Assembly: GCF_030817475.1 (NCBI RefSeq)
Contig: NZ_JAUSZJ010000002.1
Span: forward strand, 2,099,501-2,163,500
Reading direction: 5' to 3'
DNA: 64,000 nucleotides
Source of the DNA: Streptomyces sp. V2I9
Lineage (GTDB): Bacteria > Actinomycetota > Actinomycetes > Streptomycetales > Streptomycetaceae
Part shown: positions 28,991 through 37,917 of the stretch, one piece after another
Layout of the letters: each line of letters starts with the position of its first letter
Numbering within the stretch: the first letter of the stretch is position 1
Program-made: the position numbers and the translations under genes
Notes under the pieces: generated by a model
Told to the model about the DNA's origin: nothing
The model's input: the letters and a program-made list of their open reading frames with translations, nothing else
Databases searched by the model: none

Positions 28991-31900
28991 ATGAACTGCC
29001 TCTCGTGCCAGCAGGATCTGCCGCCCACGGCACGGTTCTGCTCGTCCTGCGGGACCCCGTGCGCACCCGGCGGGGCCGAAGCGCCGGCCGCGCCCGCCGG
29101 GAGCCCGGCCGCCGGGCCGGCCCCCGCCGCTCCGCCGCCCGGCGACGAGCGCAAGCCGGTGACCGTGCTCTTCTGCGACCTCGTCGGCTCCACCGCCCTG
29201 TCCGGCGTGCTCGACCCGGAGACGCTGCGCTCCGTGACCCTGCGCTACTTCGAGGCGATGAGCGCGGAGATCGTGGCGCGCGGCGGCACCCCGGAGAAGT
29301 TCATCGGGGACGCGGTGATGGCCGTGTTCGGCGTCCCGGTGGTCCGGGACGACGATGCCCGGCGGGCGCTGGCGGCGGCGCTCGGGATGCGCAGGGCGCT
29401 GGCCCGGCTGAACGAGGAGCTGGGCGCCACCCTGGGGATCGAGCTGGCCACCCGGATCGGCGTCAACACCGGCCAGGTGGTCGCGGGTTCGGACCGGACC
29501 GCGCGGCAGGCCCTGGTCTCCGGCGAGACCGTCAACATCGCCGCCCGGCTGGAACAGAACGCGGGCCGGGGAGAGATCCTGATCGGCCCGGAGACGCTGC
29601 TCGCCGCCGGCCCGACGGTGAACGCCGAACCCACCGGGCCGCTGCGGCTGAAGGGCAAGCGGGACAGCGTGGAGGCGTACCGGCTGCTCGCCCTGGGCGC
29701 GGACGACCCCGAGCTGCTGCGCCGCTTCGACGTCCCCTTCATCGGGCGCACGGGCGAACGGCAGGCCCTGGACGCGGCGCTGGAGGCGGCCGTGCGCGGA
29801 GGCGCGGCCGCGTCGCTGCGGGTCACCGGGGAGGCGGGCATCGGCAAGACCCGGCTGGTACGGGAGTGGCTGGCGGAGCGGTCGGCGGCCGGCGCGCTGG
29901 CGTACGGGGCCGGGCGGTGCCGCAGTTACGGGGACCACGGCACCCTCGCTCCGCTGGCCGACGCGGTGCGTTCGCTGATGACCGCGACGGGCGCCGACCG
30001 CGTCCCTTCCGGTGCCGCCCCCGATGCCGCTCCGGCGGACGGTACGGCCGAAGCGCTGGCGGTGGACGACGCGATGGCCCTGCTGTCCGGGGGGCTGCTG
30101 CGCGACGGCACGCCGAACGCGCCCTTCGAGGACATGTGCGCCGCCCTGGCCACGGTCCTGGACCGGGCGGCCCGCCACCGCCCGGTCGTGCTGGTGCTGG
30201 ACGACTGGCACGCGGCGGCTCCGCTGCTGGTCCGCACGGTGCGCCGGCTGACGGACGGCTCCGGGTGCGCGGGGGTGCTGGTGCTCTGTGCCGGACGGCC
30301 GGACGGCCCCGACGAGGACGACCGGGGCGGCGGCACCCCGGCCGGTGCGGGGCAGCTCCAGCTCACCGGTCTCTCGCACGAGGAGGCGGCCCGGCTCGCC
30401 GCCGCCCTCGCCGGCCCGGACGCCGGGCCGGACCCGGTGGAGGCCCCGCGCCGTACGCGGACCGGGCACCGGCCCCCGTACGACGAACCGCTCCTGGCGC
30501 GGGCCGGGGGCAACCCCCTCTACCTGGAGCAGCTGTTGGTCGGCGACCGTGCGGACCGGGCGGGAGGGTCGGGGCACGAGGATCTGCCGCCCACGCTCCA
30601 GGCCCTCCTGGGCGCGCGCATCGGGGCGCTGGCCCGGACCGAACGCGAGGTGGTGGACCTGGCGGCGGTGATCGGCCGGGAGTTCACCGCGCGGGAACTG
30701 GTCCGGCTGGAGCAGTCCGTACGGACCGGGGAGAGCCACCCGGCCGGCACGGGCGACGCGACGGGAAGCGCCGGGACGGCTCCCGGCCGCCAGCGGCGCG
30801 TCGACGCGGCGCTGGAGGTGCTCGGCAGCCGCCGGCTGGTCGAGTCGGGCCCTACGGGAGACGGAGCGGAGGCCGCGTACCGGTTCAGCAGCGGCCTGGT
30901 GCACGAGGTCGCCTACGCCTCGCTCTCCAAGCGGTCCAAGGCCGAACGCCACGCGTGGGCGGCCGAGTTGCCGAGCGTGCTGCGCAGCGGCGACGGCGCG
31001 GTCGGCGGCCATCTGGAGCGCGCCTACCGCTACCGCGCCGAGCTGGGTCTGCTGGACGACCGGGCGCGTCGGCTGCGCGACCGGGCCGCCGCCGCGCTGG
31101 GCCGGGCCGGGGCCCAGGCCGCCGCCCGGTCCGACCTGCACTGGGCACACGGCCTGTTGGAGCGGGCGGTGGACCTGTGCCCCGCGGACCCGGCGGCGAC
31201 GCGGCGGCTCGGCGAGGTACGGGTGGCGCTCGGCCGGGCCGCCGAGGGAGCCGAACTGCTGCGTACCGTACGGGACTCGGCGGCCGACGAGGTGGAGGCC
31301 GCGCATGCCCGGCTGGCGCTCGCGGTGCTGGACCCGGGCGGCCCCGGTCCGGGCCCCGCCGCGGTGGCCCGTACCGTGCTCCCGGTGTTCGAGGCGGCCG
31401 GCGACTCGGTGGGGCGGGCACGGGCCCACCTGCGGCTCGCCCAGCAGTTCCAGCGGTCCGGACGGCACGAGGAGGCGGAGCGGGACCAGGCGCGGGCCCT
31501 GGAGCACGCGGTACTGGCCGGTGCGGAACCGGAGCGGGCCGGGGCGCTCGGCGCGATCGGCATCTCCCTGTGGCGCGGGCCGGTCCCGGTGCCGACCGCG
31601 GTGATCCGCTGCCGGACGCTGCTGGCGGCGCACGGCGCGGGCCGGCCCACGGTCCGGGTCACGCTCAACTGCCCGCTGGCGGTGCTGTACGCGCTCCAGG
31701 GGCGGGCCGACGACGCGCACGGCTGCCTGGCCGAGGCGGAACGACTCGCCGGGAAGCTGGGGTTCGCGGAGGCGGAGGTCTTCCTCCCGGTGTTCCGGGC
31801 GACGGTGGAGGCGCTGCGCGGCGACCACGCCACCGCCCTGGACCTGCTCGACCGGGCGGACGCGGCGGCCCGGCGCACCGGGGCCGCCGGGATGCGGACG

Positions 31901-32320
31901 GCGGTGGCCCTGGACGCGGCCCGGCTGGAGCTCGACGAGGGCCGGCAGGAGAGGGCCGCGGCCCGGCTGGCGGAGGTCGGGGACACGTCGGGGCTGAGCC
32001 GGGCCGACGCGGTGGACCTGGCGGGCCTGCGGGCCCGGCTGACCGTGCGGGAGCAGCCCGACCGGGCGGTCCGCCACGCGGACCAGGCCGTACGGGCCTC
32101 GCTGCTCACCGATTCCCCGCTGGTGCAGGCGGCGGCCGAGCTGGACCGGGCGCACACGCTCGCCGCCCTGGGCCGGCTGCCGGAGGCCGAGGCGTCCGCG
32201 CGGGCGGCCGAGGCGCACTACACCGGCAAGGGGCATCTGCCGGGGGCGCGCCGGGCCGCCGGGTTCCTCGCGCACCGGGCCGGGCCGATGGCCACGACGA
32301 GGAGAGGAGCCGACCGATGA
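28991..32320 (+). CDS. Adenylate/guanylate cyclase fused to AAA-STAND and TPR regulator
   Basis: 1109 residues. Residues 1-30 hold a zinc ribbon (CLSCQ and CSSCG, CxxC-type pairs). A class III nucleotide cyclase domain follows (about 55-240): metal aspartates in VLFCDLVGST and KFIGDAVMAVFG, and transition-state Asn/Arg in GETVNIAARLEQ, so it looks catalytically intact. An AAA/STAND ATPase starts near residue 250 (Walker A TGEAGIGKTRLVRE, Walker B VVLVLDDWH). The rest is TPR-like helices. Such proteins are large signal-integrating regulators. The next two genes, a peptidase and a GAF protein, overlap in series and form a probable functional unit with it. Confidence 0.88.
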   Translation: MNCLSCQQDLPPTARFCSSCGTPCAPGGAEAPAAPAGSPAAGPAPAAPPPGDERKPVTVLFCDLVGSTALSGVLDPETLRSVTLRYFEAMSAEIVARGGTPEKFIGDAVMAVFGVPVVRDDDARRALAAALGMRRALARLNEELGATLGIELATRIGVNTGQVVAGSDRTARQALVSGETVNIAARLEQNAGRGEILIGPETLLAAGPTVNAEPTGPLRLKGKRDSVEAYRLLALGADDPELLRRFDVPFIGRTGERQALDAALEAAVRGGAAASLRVTGEAGIGKTRLVREWLAERSAAGALAYGAGRCRSYGDHGTLAPLADAVRSLMTATGADRVPSGAAPDAAPADGTAEALAVDDAMALLSGGLLRDGTPNAPFEDMCAALATVLDRAARHRPVVLVLDDWHAAAPLLVRTVRRLTDGSGCAGVLVLCAGRPDGPDEDDRGGGTPAGAGQLQLTGLSHEEAARLAAALAGPDAGPDPVEAPRRTRTGHRPPYDEPLLARAGGNPLYLEQLLVGDRADRAGGSGHEDLPPTLQALLGARIGALARTEREVVDLAAVIGREFTARELVRLEQSVRTGESHPAGTGDATGSAGTAPGRQRRVDAALEVLGSRRLVESGPTGDGAEAAYRFSSGLVHEVAYASLSKRSKAERHAWAAELPSVLRSGDGAVGGHLERAYRYRAELGLLDDRARRLRDRAAAALGRAGAQAAARSDLHWAHGLLERAVDLCPADPAATRRLGEVRVALGRAAEGAELLRTVRDSAADEVEAAHARLALAVLDPGGPGPGPAAVARTVLPVFEAAGDSVGRARAHLRLAQQFQRSGRHEEAERDQARALEHAVLAGAEPERAGALGAIGISLWRGPVPVPTAVIRCRTLLAAHGAGRPTVRVTLNCPLAVLYALQGRADDAHGCLAEAERLAGKLGFAEAEVFLPVFRATVEALRGDHATALDLLDRADAAARRTGAAGMRTAVALDAARLELDEGRQERAAARLAEVGDTSGLSRADAVDLAGLRARLTVREQPDRAVRHADQAVRASLLTDSPLVQAAAELDRAHTLAALGRLPEAEASARAAEAHYTGKGHLPGARRAAGFLAHRAGPMATTRRGADR

Positions 32321-33336
32321 CGACCACGGAACCGGAACGGGACCGGACAGGACCGGTCCGGACGCGGACGAGCCCGGACGGGGGCCGTACCCCGCCGGAC
32401 GCGACCCGTACGCCTCCGGACGCGGCCCGTACAGCGTCCGGAGGGACCCGTACGGGCCCGGCCGGGGCCCGTACCGCTCCGGGGCAGGGCCTGACCTGGA
32501 GCCTGCGCGGGCGCGGACCGGACGACGTACCGGTGCTGGCGGACGCCGGGCCACCGCTCGGCCGTCCCGCCGGGCCCGCCACCGGGCGCGGCGTCCGCGT
32601 CTGCGTGGTGGACTCGGGCGTGGAGCGGGACCATCCGCTGGTCGGCCCCCTGGCCGGGTCGTGGGTGGTCGTCAAGGACGGGGAGAGCGGCGCGATCACC
32701 GTCGAGCCGACCACCACCGGGGACACCTGCGGACACGGCACCGCCTGCGCGGGCATCGTCCGGCGGACCGCCCCGGAGTGCGAGATCCACAGTGTGCGGG
32801 TGCTCGGCGAGCGGTTCTCCGGCACCGGCGACATCCTGATGGCCGGGCTGCGGTGGGCGGTGGAACAGCGCTTCGACATCGTCAACCTCAGCCTGTCGAC
32901 GACCCGCACCCGCTTCGCCCAGGAGCTGCACAACCTGGCCGACAGCGCCTACTTCGCCCGTACGGTGATCGTCGCCTCCGCCCACAACACCCCGGTGGAG
33001 AGCTTCCCGTGGCGGTTCGCCTCGGTGATCTCGGTGGGCAGCCACCAGGAGGACGACCCCGAACTGCACCTGTACAACCCGGACCCCCCGGTGGAGTTCT
33101 TCGGGCCGGGCCAGAACGTGACCGTGCCCTGGCTCGGCGGCCGGACCATCCGCACCACGGGGAACAGCTTCGCCACGCCGTACGTCGCCGGGCTGTGCGC
33201 CCGCGTCCTGTCCGCGCATCCGCGGATGACGGCCTTCCAGCTCAAGAACGCCCTCTATCTGTCCGCGGCCAATGTGCGCCACGCGCCGCGTCCTACCACT
33301 GCGGCAGGAGATATCCGTGATGACTCCGAGAACTGA
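32317..33336 (+). CDS. Cytoplasmic S8 (subtilisin-like) serine peptidase
   Basis: 339 residues with the catalytic triad D (VCVVDSGVE), H (CGHGTACAG) and S (TTGNSFATPYVAG) in subtilase order, plus the oxyanion-type residues of VIVASAHNT. The first 60 residues are a disordered-looking lead rich in Thr, Arg and Pro with repeated TRTxPDAxRT units. There is no signal peptide or membrane anchor, so the enzyme probably acts inside the cell and is not a mycosin. The ATG overlaps the cyclase-STAND stop. It could be a RiPP leader peptidase or the effector of the signalling proteins around it. Confidence 0.87.
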   Translation: MTTTEPERDRTGPVRTRTSPDGGRTPPDATRTPPDAARTASGGTRTGPAGARTAPGQGLTWSLRGRGPDDVPVLADAGPPLGRPAGPATGRGVRVCVVDSGVERDHPLVGPLAGSWVVVKDGESGAITVEPTTTGDTCGHGTACAGIVRRTAPECEIHSVRVLGERFSGTGDILMAGLRWAVEQRFDIVNLSLSTTRTRFAQELHNLADSAYFARTVIVASAHNTPVESFPWRFASVISVGSHQEDDPELHLYNPDPPVEFFGPGQNVTVPWLGGRTIRTTGNSFATPYVAGLCARVLSAHPRMTAFQLKNALYLSAANVRHAPRPTTAAGDIRDDSEN

Positions 33337-33943
33337 TTCCGCCCCCTCCTCCCTCTCCCCCACCGCCGCCCCGGTCGCGGACGCCCCGCGCAACGAGCTG
33401 CTCCAGTCGGTCGTCGATGTGGCCCGCGCCATCTTCGGGGCCGAGGCCAGCTCGGTGTTCCTGCTCGACGAGGAGGCGGACGAACTGGTCTTCCAGGCCG
33501 TCTCCGGGCAGGGCGAGGAATTCCTCGTCGGCCGCCGGTTCCCGGCGGGACGCGGGATCGCCGGCTGGGTGGCCACCTCCGGTGAGCCGATGGTGGTGGA
33601 CGACCTGAGCGACGATCCGTCCTTCGACCGGTCGTTGGCGGAGTCGACCGCGTACGTCCCGAACTCCCTGATGGCGGCCCCGCTCATCAGCGACGCCCGC
33701 GTCCTGGGCGTCCTGGAGGTGCTGGACCCCTCCCCGCAGGCCCGGTCGGGGGTGCGGGAGCTGGACCTGCTCGCGATGTTCGCCCGGCAGGCCGCCGCCG
33801 CGCTCCGGGTGATCACCCCGGAGCGGGCGCGGGAGGCCGAGGAGCGTGCGGTGTTCGGCGGACCCGCGCTGGAGGGAGCGCGGCGCGAGGACGCGCTACG
33901 GCTGCTGGGTAGCCTGGAGCGACTGCTGCGAGGGGTCGGCTGA
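33320..33943 (+). CDS. GAF-domain protein
   Basis: 207 residues. A GAF domain occupies about residues 25-165 (RNELLQSVVDVARAIFGAEA, SVFLLDEEADELVFQAVSG, RGIAGWVATSGEPMVVDDLSDDP, SLMAAPLIS, VLGVLEVLD). No output domain follows; about 40 residues of helix end the protein. The gene overlaps the peptidase gene by 17 bases, with AGGAG at 33306-33310; GTG at 33317 is an alternative start. GAF domains bind small ligands including cyclic nucleotides, so pairing with a nucleotide cyclase two genes upstream is suggestive. Confidence 0.85.
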   Translation: MTPRTDSAPSSLSPTAAPVADAPRNELLQSVVDVARAIFGAEASSVFLLDEEADELVFQAVSGQGEEFLVGRRFPAGRGIAGWVATSGEPMVVDDLSDDPSFDRSLAESTAYVPNSLMAAPLISDARVLGVLEVLDPSPQARSGVRELDLLAMFARQAAAALRVITPERAREAEERAVFGGPALEGARREDALRLLGSLERLLRGVG

Positions 33944-33959
33944 GGCGGCCGCCGCACGG

Positions 33960-33996
33960 CTCCCGTACGGGCGGCCCCGCGCTCCGCGTACGGGAG
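33960..33996 (+). terminator. Hairpin after the GAF gene
   Basis: A 10-base perfect stem (CTCCCGTACG at 33960-33969 with CGTACGGGAG at 33987-33996) lies 16 bases after the GAF stop. It probably ends the cyclase-peptidase-GAF transcript. Confidence 0.6.
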
Positions 33997-34053
33997 TAGC
34001 CACCGCCCCGGCGGGCAGGAGCGGGGCGTCGGCACAAGGGAAGGACACGCACG

Positions 34054-34842
34054 ATGAAGCTCGCTTTCTCCACGCTCGGGGTGCCGGGGACGCCGGTCTC
34101 CGAGGTCGCCCGGCTCGCCGCCGGGAACGGCTACCAGGGAGTGGAGTTGCGCGTCCACCCCGAGGAGCCCGTCCACCCGGGGCTCTCCTCGCTGGAGCGG
34201 GCCGACGTGGTGGAGGTGTTCAAGGCCGCCGGGGTGGAGATCGTGGCCCTCGCCGGGTACGTCCAGGTGGCCACCGAGGGGGACGACGAGCCGGTCCTCG
34301 CGGAGCTGTCCGCCCTGCTGAAGCTGGCGCGGGACCTGGGCGCCTCCTCCGTCCGGGTGTTCCCCGGCGGCGGCGACCAGGAGCGGGAGGAGGCCGACGC
34401 GGCGGCCGCCCGGCGGCTCGGCGCTCTCGCCCCGGCCGCCGCCGACCTGGGCGTGAGCATCCTGCTGGAGACCCATGACACGCACCGCGCGGGCCTGGAC
34501 GTCGCCCGGATCGTCGGCACGGTCGGGCACCCCCGGATCGGCGCGATCTGGGACGTGCTGCACACCTGGCTCGCCGGGGAGGAGCCGGCCGCCAGCCACG
34601 CGGTGCTCGCCCCGCACCTGGGATACGTCCAGGTGAAGGACGTGGCGTCGGCCGACGACCTCACTCCGCTGCCCCTGGGCTCGGGGGTGCTGCCGCTGGC
34701 GGAGTGCCTGGACGGACCGGGCCCGGAGACCTGGGTGTGCTGGGAGTACGAGAAGCGCTGGTACCCGGCGGCGGCGGAGCTGCCGGGGCTGCTGGGCGCG
34801 GGCCGGGAGCACCTGCTGCGGATCGGAGCGCCGAAGCAGTAG
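34054..34842 (+). CDS. Sugar phosphate isomerase/epimerase (xylose-isomerase-like TIM barrel)
   Basis: 262 residues of the AP-endonuclease-2-like TIM-barrel family. Segments MKLAFSTLGVPGTPVSEVAR, GYQGVELRVHP, VRVFPGGGDQE, SILLETHDTH (metal-binding E and H), GAIWDVLHTW and VQVKDVA show the usual metal site spacing. It probably isomerises or epimerises a sugar or inositol derivative; the substrate cannot be read. GGGAAGGA precedes the ATG. It is transcribed alone. Confidence 0.82.
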   Translation: MKLAFSTLGVPGTPVSEVARLAAGNGYQGVELRVHPEEPVHPGLSSLERADVVEVFKAAGVEIVALAGYVQVATEGDDEPVLAELSALLKLARDLGASSVRVFPGGGDQEREEADAAAARRLGALAPAAADLGVSILLETHDTHRAGLDVARIVGTVGHPRIGAIWDVLHTWLAGEEPAASHAVLAPHLGYVQVKDVASADDLTPLPLGSGVLPLAECLDGPGPETWVCWEYEKRWYPAAAELPGLLGAGREHLLRIGAPKQ

Positions 34843-35009
34843 CGGCCGCCGGGGGAAGGGGCGCGACGGTGACGGGTTCCGGGGCGGAGGGGCACGGACG
34901 CAGGGGGGAGCGGAAGAGGTACGGGGGTACGGGCCGGCGGGGTGCCGCACGGGGTTCCGGCCCCGGCCACTCTTTCGGCCGCGTGGCGCTTCGGCATCGG
35001 CCCGCCCTC

Positions 35010-35079
35010 TTGACCGGAAGTTACCTTCCGGATAAGCGTACTTCCTTGAAAGTTTCTTTCACCCCGGGAAGGAGCTCAC
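35010..35079 (+). promoter_or_regulatory. Promoter and two operator-like palindromes of the GH3 gene
   Basis: TTGACC (35010-35015) is a good -35, and TAAGCG (35033-35038) a possible -10 after 17 bases. CCGGAAG-TTAC-CTTCCGG (35014-35031) overlaps the -35. A second palindrome, TGAAAG-TTT-CTTTCA, lies at 35047-35061 just downstream. Such AT-rich palindromes stand out in this GC-rich DNA and resemble operators of sugar-responsive LacI/ROK/GntR repressors. GGGAAGGAG precedes the GTG start. The rest of 34843-35009 is featureless. Confidence 0.6.
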
Positions 35080-36915
35080 GTGCCCCACCGCACCTCAAGA
35101 CGCACCCTCCTCACCGCCACCGCCGCCATCACGGCCGCCGCGGCCACCGGCGGCCTCGCCGCCACCTCCGCCCTCGCCTCCGCGCACAGCGCGAACGCCT
35201 CCACCGACAGCCGGCTGCGGCGGATCATCGCCGGAATGAGCCTGGAGGAGAAGGTCGGCCAACTGTTCGTGATGCGGGTCTACGGGCACTCCGCCACCGA
35301 GCCCGACCAGGCCGACATCGACGCGAACCTCAAAGAGATCGGGGTCCGCACGGCCGCCGAGCTGATCTCCACGTACCACGTCGGCGGCATCATCTACTTC
35401 ACGTGGGCGCACAACACCCGCGACCCGCACCAGATCGCCGAGCTCTCCAACGGCCTCCAGCGCGCCGCGCTCGCGGGCCGCTCCCGCATCCCGCTGCTCG
35501 TCTCCACCGACCAGGAGCACGGCATCGTCTGCCGGGTCGGCGAACCCGCCACGCTGCTGCCGGGAGCGATGGCCCTCGGCGCGGGCGGCTCGCGCTCCGA
35601 CACCCGCCGGGCCGCCTGGATCGCGGGCGCGGAACTGGCCGCTCTCGGCATCAACCAGAACTACGCGCCGGACGCCGACGTCAACGTCAACCCGGCCAAC
35701 CCGGTCATCGGCGTACGGTCCTTCGGTTCCGATCCCGACGCGGTGGCCGATCTGGTCGCGGCGCAGGTGAAGGGCTACCAGGGCGCGGGCGTCGCGGCGA
35801 CCGCCAAGCACTTCCCCGGTCACGGCGACACCAACACCGACAGCCACACCGGGCTGCCCGTCATCAACCACACCCGCGCCCAGTGGGAGGAGCTGGACGC
35901 ACCGCCGTTCCGCGCCGCGATCCGGGCCCGGATCGACTCGATCATGACCGCGCACATCGTGGTGCCCGCCCTCGACCCGTCCGGGGACCCGGCCACGCTC
36001 TCCCGGCCGATCCTCACCGGCATCCTCCGCGAGGAGCTGGGCTACGACGGGGTGGTGGTCACCGACTCGCTCGGCATGGAGGGGGTGCGCACGAAGTACG
36101 GGGACGACCGGGTGCCGGTCCTCGCGCTGCTCGCGGGCGTGGACCAGCTGCTCAACCCGCCGAAGCTCTCCGTCGCCTGGAACGCGGTGCTGGAGGCGGT
36201 CCGGAGCGGCGAGATCAGCGAGGCCCGGATCGATGAATCGATCCTGCGCATCCTGCGGCTCAAGAGCGGACTGGGGCTGTTCCGGGACCCGTTCGTCACC
36301 GGGCGGGGCGTCGACCGCACGGTCGGCAGCCGCGCCCACCGGGCCGCCGCCGACCGGATCGCCGAGCGTACGACGACCCTGCTCGCCGATCCGGGCACCC
36401 TGCTGCCGCTCTCCCGCCGTACCCACCGCGACCTGCTGGTGGTGGGGGCCGATCCGGCATCCCCCTCCGGGACGACGGGCCCGCCGACCAGCACCCTGGC
36501 CGCCGCCCTCGGTGAACTGGGCTTCACCGCACGGGCGTTGTCCACCGGTACGGCACCGAACCAGGCGAAGATCGACGAGGCGGTGGCCGCCGCACGGGGC
36601 CGGGACGCGGTGATCGTGGCCACGTACAACGTCACGGCGGCGAGTGCGCAGCGCCGGCTGGTGACCGCGCTCGTGGCGACCGGCGTCCCGGTGGTCGCGG
36701 TCGCGGTCCGCAACCCGTACGACGTCGCGCACCTCGACGGCAGCGGAGCCGCGGCGAGCCTCGCCACGTACTCCTGGACGGACGTCGAACTGCGGGCCGC
36801 CGCACGGGTGATCGCGGGCAGTGCCGAGCCGGGGGGCACCCTCCCGGTTCCGGTGCAGCGCGCGGACGACCCGGCGCAGGTGTTGTATCCGGTGGGCCAC
36901 GGTCTGTCGTACTAG
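35080..36915 (+). CDS. Secreted GH3 beta-N-acetylglucosaminidase-like glycoside hydrolase
   Basis: 611 residues. The N-terminus carries a twin-arginine-type signal (RTSRRTLLTATAAIT) ending near residue 40. A GH3 barrel follows: MSLEEKVGQLFVMRVYG, LVSTDQEHG, the NagZ-type KHFPGHGDTNTDSH loop with the catalytic His/Asp dyad, and the nucleophile Asp in VVVTDSLGMEG. A C-terminal Rossmann-like domain with ATYNVTAASAQ and PYDVAHL completes the protein. The dyad suggests N-acetylglucosaminidase activity on chitin or peptidoglycan fragments outside the cell. Translation starts at GTG 35080 after GGGAAGGAG. Confidence 0.9.
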   Translation: MPHRTSRRTLLTATAAITAAAATGGLAATSALASAHSANASTDSRLRRIIAGMSLEEKVGQLFVMRVYGHSATEPDQADIDANLKEIGVRTAAELISTYHVGGIIYFTWAHNTRDPHQIAELSNGLQRAALAGRSRIPLLVSTDQEHGIVCRVGEPATLLPGAMALGAGGSRSDTRRAAWIAGAELAALGINQNYAPDADVNVNPANPVIGVRSFGSDPDAVADLVAAQVKGYQGAGVAATAKHFPGHGDTNTDSHTGLPVINHTRAQWEELDAPPFRAAIRARIDSIMTAHIVVPALDPSGDPATLSRPILTGILREELGYDGVVVTDSLGMEGVRTKYGDDRVPVLALLAGVDQLLNPPKLSVAWNAVLEAVRSGEISEARIDESILRILRLKSGLGLFRDPFVTGRGVDRTVGSRAHRAAADRIAERTTTLLADPGTLLPLSRRTHRDLLVVGADPASPSGTTGPPTSTLAAALGELGFTARALSTGTAPNQAKIDEAVAAARGRDAVIVATYNVTAASAQRRLVTALVATGVPVVAVAVRNPYDVAHLDGSGAAASLATYSWTDVELRAAARVIAGSAEPGGTLPVPVQRADDPAQVLYPVGHGLSY

Positions 36916-36975
36916 CCCTACGGCGACCGGACGGTCCCCGCGTCCGACCAGTTGCGCAAAGCACCCCGTGTACCT

Positions 36976-37004
36976 GGCGTGGCCCCGCTCCCGCGGGCCA
37001 CGCC
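36976..37004 (+). terminator. Terminator of the GH3 gene
   Basis: A 10-base perfect stem (GGCGTGGCCC at 36976-36985 with GGGCCACGCC at 36995-37004) and 9-base loop, extended by partial pairing of flanking GTGTAC-like sequence. It lies 60 bases after the GH3 stop. Confidence 0.7.
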
Positions 37005-37041
37005 GGGTGTACGTCTGGAGGGACGTATCGGGGGTCACTTC

Positions 37042-37758
37042 ATGGACGATCACGTTTCCGCGGGGCCCCGGCGTCCGTCGCCGCCGCCCCTCCCGCAGGC
37101 CCTCGCGCCGGAGCGCCCGCCGGCTCCGCCGCCGGTCCGCCGTCCGGTCCTCCCGCGCACCCTCCTCCGGCCGGCCCTGATGGTGGCCGTGCTGCTGCTG
37201 ACGGCCTGTCAGGGATCGGGCGGCACGGCCGCCGACGGGCGGGGGCGGCCCTCTCCCGGACCGCCGGGCCCCTCCCCGTACGGGGTGGTGTTCCTCGGGC
37301 CGGGCGACTGCAGCTCGCGCGGCCCGGAGATCCGGGAGGTGTTCTGCCGCAGTGAGAAGGCGGTGGCCAAGGTGCTCGCCCGGCATCTCGGCACCCCGGC
37401 GTCGGGGCACCCCTGCCCGGACGCCACCGACTTCGTGCTGCATGTGTCCGAGACGGGGACCGGGGCACGTTCCCGGCTCACCACCGGTTACGCCTGCATG
37501 CGCAATCTGGAGCCGCCCCATCCGGGTGATCCGGGGCAGGGCGGCGGCCCGCTCACCGTGGTCGGGGACTGCGTCACGGCCTCCGGCGGGGGCGAGGTCA
37601 CGGAGACGGCCTGCGCGGACACGGGTGGGCGCGCCCCGCGCTACCGGGTGGAGTCGGCGGTCGGGCGGCGGGCCCAGTGTGCGGACGACACCGACCTGTA
37701 CGTCTCCCTGCGGGGGCCGAAGCCGGTGGGGTGCGCCCGCCGGGCCGCCGGATGGTGA
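37042..37758 (+). CDS. Secreted lipoprotein of unknown function
   Basis: 238 residues from ATG 37042. After a long Pro/Arg-rich lead comes a hydrophobic stretch ALMVAVLLLTACQG with lipobox LTAC, so Cys is probably lipidated and the mature protein anchored outside the membrane. The mature part has eight or more cysteines in pairs (DCSSRG, FCRSEK, HPCPD, YACMR, GDCVT, TACAD, AQCADD, GCARR), suggesting several disulfides and a two-repeat layout. No family is recognised. The N-terminal lead is unusually long, and a later start is possible. It ends convergently with the S37 peptidase gene. Confidence 0.68.
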   Translation: MDDHVSAGPRRPSPPPLPQALAPERPPAPPPVRRPVLPRTLLRPALMVAVLLLTACQGSGGTAADGRGRPSPGPPGPSPYGVVFLGPGDCSSRGPEIREVFCRSEKAVAKVLARHLGTPASGHPCPDATDFVLHVSETGTGARSRLTTGYACMRNLEPPHPGDPGQGGGPLTVVGDCVTASGGGEVTETACADTGGRAPRYRVESAVGRRAQCADDTDLYVSLRGPKPVGCARRAAGW

Positions 37759-37794
37759 CGGCGACCGGCGGGCACGGCCCACGCGGTGCGGCGT

Positions 37795-37834
37795 GCGGAC
37801 GGCCCCGGCGGGCGACCCTGCGGGGGCCGTCCGC
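37795..37834. terminator. Bidirectional terminator between lipoprotein and S37 genes
   Basis: A 12-base perfect stem (GCGGACGGCCCC at 37795-37806 with its complement at 37823-37834) lies between convergent genes. The following 37855-37917 stretch carries a short imperfect tandem repeat of GCGGACGCC/CGCGGAAGCG elements. Confidence 0.7.
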
Positions 37835-37917
37835 CGGGGCCGCCCACGGACGCGCACGGATGCCGCGGACGCCCTGCGGAAGCGCGGACGCCACGGAATC
37901 CGCGGAAGCGCCGGACG

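Noticed and set aside
32317..33336. S8 peptidase as the mycosin (MycP) of the ESX locus
   Set aside because: No signal peptide or C-terminal membrane helix, and it lies 16 kb away inside an unrelated coupled unit.
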